From: Spirochaetia bacterium
GTDB taxonomy: Bacteria; Spirochaetota; UBA4802; UBA5550
Assembly: GCA_031289575.1 (NCBI GenBank)
Contig: JAITPE010000004.1
Coordinates: 1 to 5,478, forward strand
Length of the DNA: 5,478 bases
Reading direction: 5' to 3'
Part shown: positions 1 through 5,372 of the stretch, in pieces
How positions within the stretch are numbered: position 1 is the first letter of the stretch
How the letters are laid out: each line of letters begins with the position of its first letter
Notes under the pieces: model-generated
Told to the model about the DNA's origin: nothing
The model's input: the letters and a program-made list of their open reading frames with translations, nothing else
The model's database searches: none
Program-made: the position numbers and the translations under genes

Positions 1-3
1 GTG

Positions 4-22
4 ATACCAGAAATAATGGTAT
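4..22. repeat. Short inverted repeat just upstream of the ATPase gene
   Basis: ATACCA (4-9) and TGGTAT (17-22) are perfect 6-bp inverted arms around a 7-nt AT-rich spacer. The right arm ends 15 nt before the ATPase start codon. It could be an operator half-site pair or a small leader hairpin. The window begins here, so the promoter itself cannot be seen and the role is inference. An AGG at 27-31 (ACAGG), 6 nt before the ATG at 38, is the likely ribosome-binding site. Confidence 0.35.
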
Positions 23-37
23 TAGAACAGGTAAGCT

Positions 38-1288
38 ATGCGGTATTTAAACAGGGAACTTGCAAAATTAGTCTCAAAAACAGTCGAAACACGGCCATTG
101 ATCTACCTTAACGGTCCAAGGCAGGTAGGGAAATCTACGCTTGCGGAGCATATATTTTCAAGCAAGGAGATCAATTACATCAGTTTTGATTCGCCGATTA
201 TTCTTACGGCGGCTAAGTCCGATCCCGGCGTCTTTGTGCAGTCTTTACCCGAAAATAAACTGAACATAATCGACGAAATTCAAATGGCTCCGGAAATTTT
301 TATACATTTAAAAATTGCTATTGATAAAAGCAGGAAGGAAGGCAGCGCCGCCAAGCTTTTTCTCCTTACCGGGTCCGCTAATTTGCTTGCGTTGCCTAAA
401 TTGTCCGAGTCTTTAGTGGGGAGAATGTCTGTTCTTACACTGCTTCCGTTCTCGTCGGCGGAATATAGGCAGAGCGGTGTAAACTTTGTCGAAAGGCTTT
501 GGGAGGACGATCTTGCATACCATAAATATAAAAATGAAGATATGCTTGATATGATCACCGGCGCTACATATCCGGAAATAGCGATGGAGAAAAAAATAAA
601 CCGTATTCAGTGGTTCGATGATTATCTTACGACAATATTGCAGAGAGATATTCAGACTGTTGCCGAAATCCGCAATCCCGAAAGAGTTATTCAATTACTC
701 GCTATGCTTTCCATGAGGGTCGGCGGATTGCTCAACAATGCCGCAATCAGCAGAGAGGCCGGATTTGATGTAAAAACTTATGATCGCTACAAAGGAGCTG
801 TCCGAAATATGTTTCTTATTTCGGAACTGCCCCCCTGGGCTATGCCGAACCGTTTGGGGAAACGCTTTGTTAGGGCGCCAAAGCTGTATTTTAATGATAC
901 CAATATGCTCTGTTACCTGATGCGCCGCGATATTCATGATATTTACAAAACAGACCGTAACATGATGGGGCATCTGTTCGAAAACTTTATCGCTAACGAG
1001 ATTATGAAAAACGCAAACGCTTTGACAGATGTTACGGTTTCACATTTTAATTCTGCCGACGGAAAAGAGATTGATTTTGTGCTGGAAAAACTAAACGGCG
1101 AAACTATAGGAATTGAGGTAAAGCTCAGCTCAACATTATCGGATAAGGATTTTGCCAACATGGCCTTGCTGCGCAGAATAGCGGAAAAGAAATTTGTCAA
1201 GGGCATTGTTATTTATAGCGGAAGAGAACTGCTGCCGTGGGGCGATAAACTTTGGGCGGTGCCTGTTAACTATTTGTGGAACAAGTAA
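38..1288 (+). CDS. P-loop ATPase of the AAA_14 / DUF4143 family
   Basis: This 416-aa protein is a complete member of the AAA_14 plus DUF4143 family, the usual length for that group. Residues 20-140 form the ATPase core: Walker A GPRQVGKST (26-34), Walker B LNIIDE (75-80) followed by IQ, and a sensor-like LLTGSA (109-114) followed by a conserved VGRM. The C-terminal half carries the DUF4143 signatures, including GHLFENFIANE (311-321). It also has a nuclease-like pattern, GKEIDFVLE (342-350) then IEVK (359-362), which resembles the PD-(D/E)xK fold with D346, E360 and K362 as candidate catalytic residues. No signal peptide or membrane segment is seen, so it should be cytoplasmic. The biochemical role of the family is poorly defined; DNA-related and stress or defence roles have been suggested but not shown here. 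The chosen ATG has an AGG 6 nt upstream. The gene converges on pheT, with 39 nt between stop codons, and its stop lies inside a perfect palindrome. The family call is firm; the function is not. Confidence 0.93.
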   Translation: MRYLNRELAKLVSKTVETRPLIYLNGPRQVGKSTLAEHIFSSKEINYISFDSPIILTAAKSDPGVFVQSLPENKLNIIDEIQMAPEIFIHLKIAIDKSRKEGSAAKLFLLTGSANLLALPKLSESLVGRMSVLTLLPFSSAEYRQSGVNFVERLWEDDLAYHKYKNEDMLDMITGATYPEIAMEKKINRIQWFDDYLTTILQRDIQTVAEIRNPERVIQLLAMLSMRVGGLLNNAAISREAGFDVKTYDRYKGAVRNMFLISELPPWAMPNRLGKRFVRAPKLYFNDTNMLCYLMRRDIHDIYKTDRNMMGHLFENFIANEIMKNANALTDVTVSHFNSADGKEIDFVLEKLNGETIGIEVKLSSTLSDKDFANMALLRRIAEKKFVKGIVIYSGRELLPWGDKLWAVPVNYLWNK

Positions 1289-1319
1289 TTTCCGCCTGCG
1301 CAGCGCAGGCGGAAATTAC
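1285..1319. terminator. 35-nt perfect palindrome at the convergent junction, possible bidirectional terminator
   Basis: Arms 1285-1301 and 1303-1319 are exact reverse complements (17 bp, GTAATTTCCGCCTGCGC) around a single central A, giving a GC-rich stem with AT-rich ends. The left arm contains the ATPase TAA (1286-1288), and the right arm ends 8 nt before the pheT stop. The position between convergent genes fits a shared terminator or 3'-end stabilising structure. Neither side has a U-tract after the stem, so it is not a canonical intrinsic terminator. A dispersed REP-like palindrome is an alternative. The structure is certain; the role is inferred. Confidence 0.6.
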
Positions 1320-1327
1320 CGCTGGTT

Positions 1328-3724
1328 TTATCTCAAAGAAAACCCGTTTGACGCGAGCTCACTTATGATTTTTTTCTGCATGGCATCTATCTCCGCGCTT
1401 TCAAGCGTGCGGTCCGGCGCCGCGAATATTACCTTGAAAGATACCGATTTTTTGCCTTCGCCTATTTGCTCTCCCTGATACACTCCTATGACATCAACGC
1501 TTTCAATAAACTTTCCGCCGCTCTTTGCTATGATGAGGGATATATCGGCCGCGTTCACAAACTCACCGGATACAACCGATAGTTCAAACGGCACCTCAGG
1601 GAAGCGCCGCAGCTCGGCAAATACTATCTCTTCTTTCTTTGATTTAAAAAGAACATCCGTGCTTAAATCAAACAGAACGGCGCTTCCCTTTATGTCAAAG
1701 GCCGCCGCGGTCTTTGGGTGAAGTTCGAATATTAATCCTGCGGAAACTCCATCGGCCTCAAGGCTTACAGTACGTCCTGGGTGCGCGTACGGCGGCAGAT
1801 TTTCCGCGGCCGGCAAAAACCGCGCTTTCTTTACGCGGATTTTGCCGGCAAGATGCTGCACAATGTTTTTGCCCTCATAGAAAACCGGCGAGCCGGTTTT
1901 TTTTGTGTATACGGCTCCGGTGATCCTTCTTTCCTCGCCTATGAGCTGCGTTGATTTCCGGTCATCCTTGAGGTAAACCCTGTTCATCTCGTATATTGAG
2001 AAAGAATCGAAGTGGCGCGCGTTGAGCCCAATATTCCTTAGAATATTGGGCGCCAGGCTTCTGTTAAGGCGGTCGGCCTCTTGAGACAGAGGGTTCTTGA
2101 GCCGCAGTTCCTTATCATCATCTATGCCGGCCGCTTTAAGTGTTTCCTCTCCGACAAATGAGTATCCGCTCACCTCTGTCATTCCGCAGTCGCGGCTGAG
2201 TATATCCTTGAGTTTTCGTTCAAAGAGGCGCAGCTCATTTCTTGGCGGCGGCAGGCAGGGAACCAAGGGCGGTTCTGGAGGAATGTTATCGTATCCGTAT
2301 ATTCGTCCTACTTCTTCTACTATATCGGACGGTATTGTCACATCCTTTGTGGAACGGTATTTTGGAACGCCTACGGTAAGCGCCTTTCCGTTTGATTTTA
2401 CATCAAACGAAAGCGCGGTGAGTATTCCCGTGATTTTTTCATCGGGAATACTTATGCCGAGCTGTCGGCGGATTGTATCTGTATCAATTGAGATTGTAAG
2501 TTCTTCCTGTTTGTTCGGGTACGAGTCGGCTATTTCACTTACGGCTTCGGCCTGGGGGCAGCAGCGCTTAATGAGTTCATAGCAGCGGAGAAGGGCGCCG
2601 GTGGTGTTTTCGGGAGAGAGTGATTTTTCAAATCGCATCGCGGCCTCGGTTCTCGCGTTATAGCGCGCGGCGGTTTTTCTTATGTTAACGGGATTAAAGT
2701 TCGCGGCCTCGAGTATAACGCCTGTCGTTGAATCTTCTATCTCGCTGTTCTCGCCGCCCATTACTCCGGCAAGGCCGACAGGGCCGCGCTCATCGGCAAT
2801 GACTATGTCTTCTTCGGTAAGAGTGTGCTTGCGGCTGTCTAAGGTTGTTATGGGTTCGCCGTTCTTTGCCATGCGCACAATGATTTTTGTTCCGTTGAGT
2901 TTTTTTATGTCAAATGCGTGCATGGGCTCTCCGAGTTCGGCCATGACATAGTTTGTAACATCAACAATATTGCTGATGGGTCTCATGCCTATGGCCGATA
3001 CCATTGCTTTAAGCCATTCCGGTGATTCGGCTGTCTTTATGTTTTTTATCATCAGCGCGCTGTAGCGCGGACACGCCTCTGTGTTTTCCACCTGTACGCT
3101 GAGTTCTTCCTTTTGAACAAGTCCGGATGCTAAGCTGTAATCGACCGGGTCTTTGACCGGCCTTCCGAGTATCGCGCCTATTTCACGCGCAAAACCTATA
3201 TGGCTCCACAGGTCGGGCCTGTGAGTTATGGACTTGTTGTCTATTTCAAAGCGGACGTCAACCCATTCCGGATAGAGCGAACTCATCGGCATTCCTATTT
3301 TCGTACCCGGAGGAAGAATCATGACGCCCGAATGGTCGTCGGATAGTCCCATCTCTTTTTTTGAGCATATCATTCCGTTGGATTCCTGTCCGCGGATTTT
3401 TGATTTTTTGATTACCAAACCGTCCGGGAAAACAGTGCCGGATGGCGCGAGTGCGACAACATCATCCTTCCTGTGATTGGGCGCTCCGCACACAACCTTT
3501 ACGGTTTCGCCTCCTGTGTCGAGTTCAACGAGCGTCAGATGATCAGAATCCGGATGCGGCTTGACATCAAGAATTTTTGCCGTGATGATTTTTTCAAGGT
3601 GAGTATTGATGTATTCCACGGCTTCGATCTCGGCCGAGGCCATTGTAATTTTGAGCGCCAACTCATCGGGCTTGATGCCGCTCAGGTCAACCATTTGCGA
3701 GAGTATATTTGATGAAAGGTACAT
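1328..3724 (-). CDS. pheT: Phenylalanine--tRNA ligase, beta subunit
   Basis: This 798-aa protein is the beta subunit of cytoplasmic phenylalanyl-tRNA synthetase, which pairs with PheS to charge tRNA-Phe. Its length is normal and all bacterial domains are present in order. An EMAP-type tRNA-binding OB fold covers about 39-150 (PHPDSDHL at 57-64, VCGAPN at 78-83, IRGQESNGMICS at 110-121). The B3/4 editing domain covers about 212-385 (RPISNIVDVTNYVM at 248-261, GEPMHAFD, LAGVMGG at 318-324). The B5 domain follows, with IPSDIVEEVGRIYGYDNIP (464-482) and its acidic metal-binding residues, then a catalytic-like fold (about 485-690). The C-terminal FDX-ACB anticodon-binding domain covers about 704-797 (RRFPEVPFELSVV, GVYQGEQIGEGKKSVSF, RTLESAEI). 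The start is supported by the typical N-terminus (MYLSSNILSQMVDLS) and a purine-rich AGGA/GGCGG stretch in the 12-nt gap after pheS. ITHRPDLWSHIGFARE (166-181) replaces the commoner ITPNRPDCLSH form. An A8 run next to a strong hairpin falls at codons 607-615. Confidence 0.98.
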   Translation of the reverse strand: MYLSSNILSQMVDLSGIKPDELALKITMASAEIEAVEYINTHLEKIITAKILDVKPHPDSDHLTLVELDTGGETVKVVCGAPNHRKDDVVALAPSGTVFPDGLVIKKSKIRGQESNGMICSKKEMGLSDDHSGVMILPPGTKIGMPMSSLYPEWVDVRFEIDNKSITHRPDLWSHIGFAREIGAILGRPVKDPVDYSLASGLVQKEELSVQVENTEACPRYSALMIKNIKTAESPEWLKAMVSAIGMRPISNIVDVTNYVMAELGEPMHAFDIKKLNGTKIIVRMAKNGEPITTLDSRKHTLTEEDIVIADERGPVGLAGVMGGENSEIEDSTTGVILEAANFNPVNIRKTAARYNARTEAAMRFEKSLSPENTTGALLRCYELIKRCCPQAEAVSEIADSYPNKQEELTISIDTDTIRRQLGISIPDEKITGILTALSFDVKSNGKALTVGVPKYRSTKDVTIPSDIVEEVGRIYGYDNIPPEPPLVPCLPPPRNELRLFERKLKDILSRDCGMTEVSGYSFVGEETLKAAGIDDDKELRLKNPLSQEADRLNRSLAPNILRNIGLNARHFDSFSIYEMNRVYLKDDRKSTQLIGEERRITGAVYTKKTGSPVFYEGKNIVQHLAGKIRVKKARFLPAAENLPPYAHPGRTVSLEADGVSAGLIFELHPKTAAAFDIKGSAVLFDLSTDVLFKSKKEEIVFAELRRFPEVPFELSVVSGEFVNAADISLIIAKSGGKFIESVDVIGVYQGEQIGEGKKSVSFKVIFAAPDRTLESAEIDAMQKKIISELASNGFSLR
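1881..1904 (+). terminator. Canonical intrinsic terminator on the plus strand, inside pheT (antisense)
   Basis: AAAACCGGC (1881-1889) and GCCGGTTTT (1892-1900) are perfect 9-bp arms around GA, so the hairpin loop would be about 4 nt. The second arm runs into eight consecutive T residues (1897-1904). On the plus strand this is a textbook Rho-independent terminator. It could stop antisense transcription entering pheT from the convergent ATPase gene. On the pheT strand the same element reads as A8, hairpin, then U4. It lies wholly within coding sequence, so chance cannot be excluded. Confidence 0.5.
2026..2051. repeat. Perfect 11-bp inverted repeat inside pheT
   Basis: GCCCAATATTC (2026-2036) and GAATATTGGGC (2041-2051) are exact inverted arms with a 4-nt loop. 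They lie in the codons for PNILRNIGL (residues 559-567). No T-run follows on either strand. The structure would form a stable hairpin in pheT mRNA, but no function is evident. Confidence 0.45.
2421..2452. repeat. Perfect 10-bp inverted repeat inside pheT
   Basis: AGTATTCCCG (2421-2430) and CGGGAATACT (2443-2452) are exact inverted arms around a 12-nt AT-rich loop. They fall in the B5-domain codons (around residues 425-435). No U-tract follows on the pheT strand, so a terminator is unlikely. Function unknown. Confidence 0.4.
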
Positions 3725-3736
3725 GATCCTGCCGCC

Positions 3737-4768
3737 TTAAAATTGATTGAGAAAACGGATGTCTCCGCTAAGGAAATGTCTGATATCGGTGATGCCGTAA
3801 CGCATCATCACAAGCCTGTTGAGTCCCAGACCAAAGGCGAAGCCCGACCATTTGTCCGGATCAATGCCGCCGAATTTGAGTACATTCGGGTGAACAAGCC
3901 CGCATGGCAAAAGCTCGACCCATCCGCTCTGCTTGCAGACTCCGCAGCCCTTGCCGCCGCAGATGAGACAGCTTATATCAAGCTCGAATCCCGGCTCGAC
4001 AAACGGAAAGTAACCGGGACGAAGCCTTACCTTTACATCCTGCCGGAAGACCTCGCGCAGCAGCTCTTTCATGACAAAGATGAGATTGGCAACCGATATG
4101 TTTTTGTCAATCATCATGCCTTCAACCTGGTAGAATGTGTTCTCATGAGACGCGTCCGTTGATTCGTAGCGGAAAACGCGTCCGGGGCCTACGATTCGAA
4201 AGGGCGGTTCCTTTTTTTCCATGCCGCGGATTTGTATGGCCGATGTATGCGTGCGCAGCAGATTGCCGTCCTCTGTCCAGAAAGTGTCCTGCATATCGCG
4301 CGCAGGGTGATGCTTTGGTATATTGAGAGCCTCGAAGTTGTAGTATTCGAGTTCCGGCTCTGGGCCGTCCAAAACCTCAAAGCCCATGGATGAAAAGATG
4401 TCTTCTATTTCGTACTGCATTTGCGAAATGGGGTGAATGTGTCCATGCGCGCGGAGAGATGTCGAGCCGGGTGAATTGAGCGTTAAATCAATCCATTCGC
4501 TTTGTATCAGTTTGCTGATGGCCGCGCTGCCGAGTTCGGATTTTCTTTTTTCAATAGCATCCTCAAGTTCGGCTTTTATCTCGTTTGAGCGCTTTCCCGT
4601 TTCCGAGCGCTCTTCGTGCGACAGTTTACCAAGGCTGCGGAGGATTGCCGTAAGTTCGCCTTTGCGCCCGAGGACTCTTACTCGTATAGCCTCAATATCG
4701 TCAATAGCTGCGGATGATGAGATTTCTTTCAGGGTGTTGTCTTTTATCTTTTCAAGTTCCTCTTTCAT
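3737..4768 (-). CDS. pheS: Phenylalanine--tRNA ligase, alpha subunit
   Basis: This 343-aa protein is the catalytic alpha subunit of bacterial PheRS, which makes Phe-AMP and transfers Phe to tRNA-Phe. Residues 1-90 form the charged N-terminal coiled coil that contacts tRNA (RVLGRKGELTAILRSLGKL at 31-49). The class II core has motif 1 in HPISQMQYEIEDIFSSMGFEV (112-132). Motif 2 is seen as LRTHTSAIQIR (171-181), GPGRVFRYESTDASHENTFYQ (194-214) and VEGMMID. Motif 3 is GFAFGLGLNRLVMMRYG (309-325); A311 is the position equivalent to the E. coli A294 substrate-pocket residue. Asn318 stands where many homologues have Glu or Asp, but the catalytic Arg is kept. CLICGGKGCGVC (267-278) is the CxxC...CxxC cluster seen in many bacterial PheS proteins. 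The start matches family N-termini and has GAGGA immediately upstream (4771-4776), although spacing to the ATG is short. pheT follows after 12 nt, so the two form an operon. Confidence 0.98.
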   Translation of the reverse strand: MKEELEKIKDNTLKEISSSAAIDDIEAIRVRVLGRKGELTAILRSLGKLSHEERSETGKRSNEIKAELEDAIEKRKSELGSAAISKLIQSEWIDLTLNSPGSTSLRAHGHIHPISQMQYEIEDIFSSMGFEVLDGPEPELEYYNFEALNIPKHHPARDMQDTFWTEDGNLLRTHTSAIQIRGMEKKEPPFRIVGPGRVFRYESTDASHENTFYQVEGMMIDKNISVANLIFVMKELLREVFRQDVKVRLRPGYFPFVEPGFELDISCLICGGKGCGVCKQSGWVELLPCGLVHPNVLKFGGIDPDKWSGFAFGLGLNRLVMMRYGITDIRHFLSGDIRFLNQF

Positions 4769-4799
4769 GCTTCCTCTGATTTATAGTTTAATTTAACAG

Positions 4800-4829
4800 C
4801 ATATCTCACAAAAGGGAGTAAAAAGTCAA
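4800..4829 (-). promoter_or_regulatory. Candidate pheST promoter
   Basis: On the minus strand a good -35 (TTGACT, 4824-4829) is followed after 18 nt by GATATG (4800-4805). This is a weak -10, but a TG dinucleotide one base upstream makes it an extended -10. Transcription would begin about 25 nt before the pheS ATG. A TATAAA at 4780-4785 lies too close to the start codon and has no -35 partner. No T-box, leader peptide or terminator-antiterminator pair is visible between here and 4922, so attenuation control is not supported. Confidence 0.4.
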
Positions 4830-4840
4830 GAATTTTGGAT

Positions 4841-4852
4841 GTTGTTCACAAC
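4841..4852. repeat. Small palindrome upstream of the pheS -35
   Basis: GTTGT (4841-4845) and ACAAC (4848-4852) are perfect inverted arms around TC. The site lies 11 nt upstream of the candidate -35, where an activator could bind. At this length chance is quite possible. Confidence 0.2.
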
Positions 4853-4922
4853 GACTGTATAGTGAGCCCTTTTCTTTCCCCCGCTTTTCAAAAATTTCAG
4901 AAGTGCTTTCAAGAAGCTGTGT

Positions 4923-5087
4923 TTAAATTTCTGTTTTTACTTTCTTAGGTCTTCCACCGTATTTCTTGCCATTCTCTCTACTTGATTGTGCTTTCCTTTC
5001 TGATTTTATTGAACCCATACTTTTAGCGGCAATTGATGTATCAACATCAATTTCTTTGCCACAGTGAGGACATATAATTTGTTCCAT
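4923..5087 (-). CDS. Small CPxC zinc-knuckle-like protein with a GGRPKK tail, function unknown
   Basis: This 54-aa protein starts MEQIICPHCGKEIDVD. The CPHCGKEI segment is a typical single zinc-ribbon knuckle (two Cys, four apart counting ends), so metal binding would need a partner or dimer. The rest is basic and polar, with SIKSERKAQSSRENGKK leading to YGGRPKKVK near the C-terminus. GGRPKK resembles an AT-hook (core GRP flanked by basic residues) and suggests nucleic-acid binding. Similar tails recur in small hypothetical proteins of phages and mobile elements, from memory and unchecked. I chose the ATG at 5087 because AAAAAGG (5096-5102) lies 8 nt upstream. An in-frame ATG at 5093 (two residues longer) has only 2 nt of spacing. 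No terminator clearly follows; 4797-4922 separates it from pheS and holds only the pheS promoter region. I do not recognise a named family. Confidence 0.6.
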   Translation of the reverse strand: MEQIICPHCGKEIDVDTSIAAKSMGSIKSERKAQSSRENGKKYGGRPKKVKTEI

Positions 5088-5102
5088 CTTCATTACCTTT
5101 TT

Positions 5103-5141
5103 AAAAAACTTACCAGAGATTGACTGCTCTGGCTCAGTTTT
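5103..5141 (-). terminator. Hairpin plus T-run between the two small genes (terminator or attenuator)
   Basis: On the minus strand CCAGAG (5132-5127) and CTCTGG (5118-5113) form a perfect 6-bp stem with an 8-nt loop. AAAACT (5141-5136) and AGTTTT (5110-5105) can extend it below a small internal loop, and T6 follows at 5108-5103. The hairpin starts 17 nt after the stop of the 52-aa gene and ends just before the ribosome-binding site of the 54-aa gene. It could therefore terminate the first gene, or partly attenuate the second. Confidence 0.5.
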
Positions 5142-5149
5142 AATTTTTT

Positions 5150-5308
5150 TTACTTCTTTTCTTCTTTTTCCTCTTTTTCTTTTTGGAGCATATCAATATG
5201 AGCTTTTAATACTTTTACGGAAGGCTGTATTTCTTTGACCTCAAAATATTTTTTTGTCTCTGGGTCATAAGCATATTGAATGTTATCTACTGTAAATTGT
5301 TCTCCCAT
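5150..5308 (-). CDS. Small highly charged protein, function unknown
   Basis: This 52-aa protein begins MGEQFTVDNIQYAYDPETKK. The N-terminal half looks globular, with aromatic residues F5, Y12, Y14, Y21 and F22. Residues 31-52 (VKVLKAHIDML, then a Lys/Glu-only run) look like an amphipathic helix ending in a charged tail. There is no Cys, signal peptide or membrane segment. The start is well supported by AAAAGGAG (5318-5325), 9 nt before the ATG, one of the best ribosome-binding sites in the window. A promoter and palindrome lie directly upstream. The gene is visibly AT-rich compared with pheST. The 54-aa gene follows 62 nt later in the same direction, so the two may be cotranscribed through the intervening hairpin. 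I do not recognise the family. The good ribosome-binding site and protein-like composition argue that it is real. Confidence 0.6.
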   Translation of the reverse strand: MGEQFTVDNIQYAYDPETKKYFEVKEIQPSVKVLKAHIDMLQKEKEEKEEKK

Positions 5309-5344
5309 TTTTTTTATCTCCTTTTCATTTAAGTTAATATAAAC

Positions 5345-5372
5345 ATGTTATACTAACGTTAGATTTTGTCAA
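5345..5372 (-). promoter_or_regulatory. Promoter for the two small genes
   Basis: A consensus -35, TTGACA (5367-5372 on the minus strand), is followed after 16 nt by TAACAT (5345-5350), which matches four of six -10 positions. An overlapping TATAAC (5347-5352) is a better -10 sequence but leaves only a 14-nt spacer. Transcription would start around 5338, leaving a short leader before the ribosome-binding site. Confidence 0.5.
5353..5362. promoter_or_regulatory. Operator-like palindrome between the -35 and -10
   Basis: CTAACGTTAG is a perfect 10-bp palindrome filling most of the promoter spacer, the classic place for a repressor site. Which regulator would bind it cannot be told from the sequence. 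No regulator gene is visible in the window. Confidence 0.4.

Noticed and set aside
1..114. Open frame from base 1 that could be the end of an upstream gene
   Set aside because: It overlaps the ATPase start in another frame by over 70 nt and has no recognisable content, so a chance open frame is more likely.
2097..2582. Long plus-strand open frame of 161 codons opposite pheT
   Set aside because: It lies entirely antisense to well-conserved PheT coding sequence, is Ser-rich low-complexity in translation and shows no family motifs, so it is a shadow of pheT.
3975..4000. TCGAATCCCGG, similar to a tRNA T-arm
   Set aside because: No acceptor, D or anticodon arm surrounds it, and it encodes the conserved PGFELD segment of PheS.
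3743..4162. Plus-strand open frame of 139 codons opposite pheS
   Set aside because: It is antisense to the conserved catalytic part of PheS and has no recognisable domain or ribosome-binding site.
4211..4220. A-AAA-AAG slippery heptamer in pheS (codons 184-186, GAA AAA AAG)
   Set aside because: No strong downstream hairpin was noticed, and the Glu-Lys-Lys-Glu-Pro-Pro segment is a common PheS feature, so the run is explained by coding.
4858..4866. CTCACTATA on the minus strand, which resembles the core of a phage T7 promoter
   Set aside because: Only nine bases match and the flanks differ from the T7 consensus; there is no phage gene nearby.
4769..4922. Possible T-box or leader-peptide attenuator upstream of pheS
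   Set aside because: No T-box consensus, Phe-rich leader frame or terminator with T-run is present on the minus strand.
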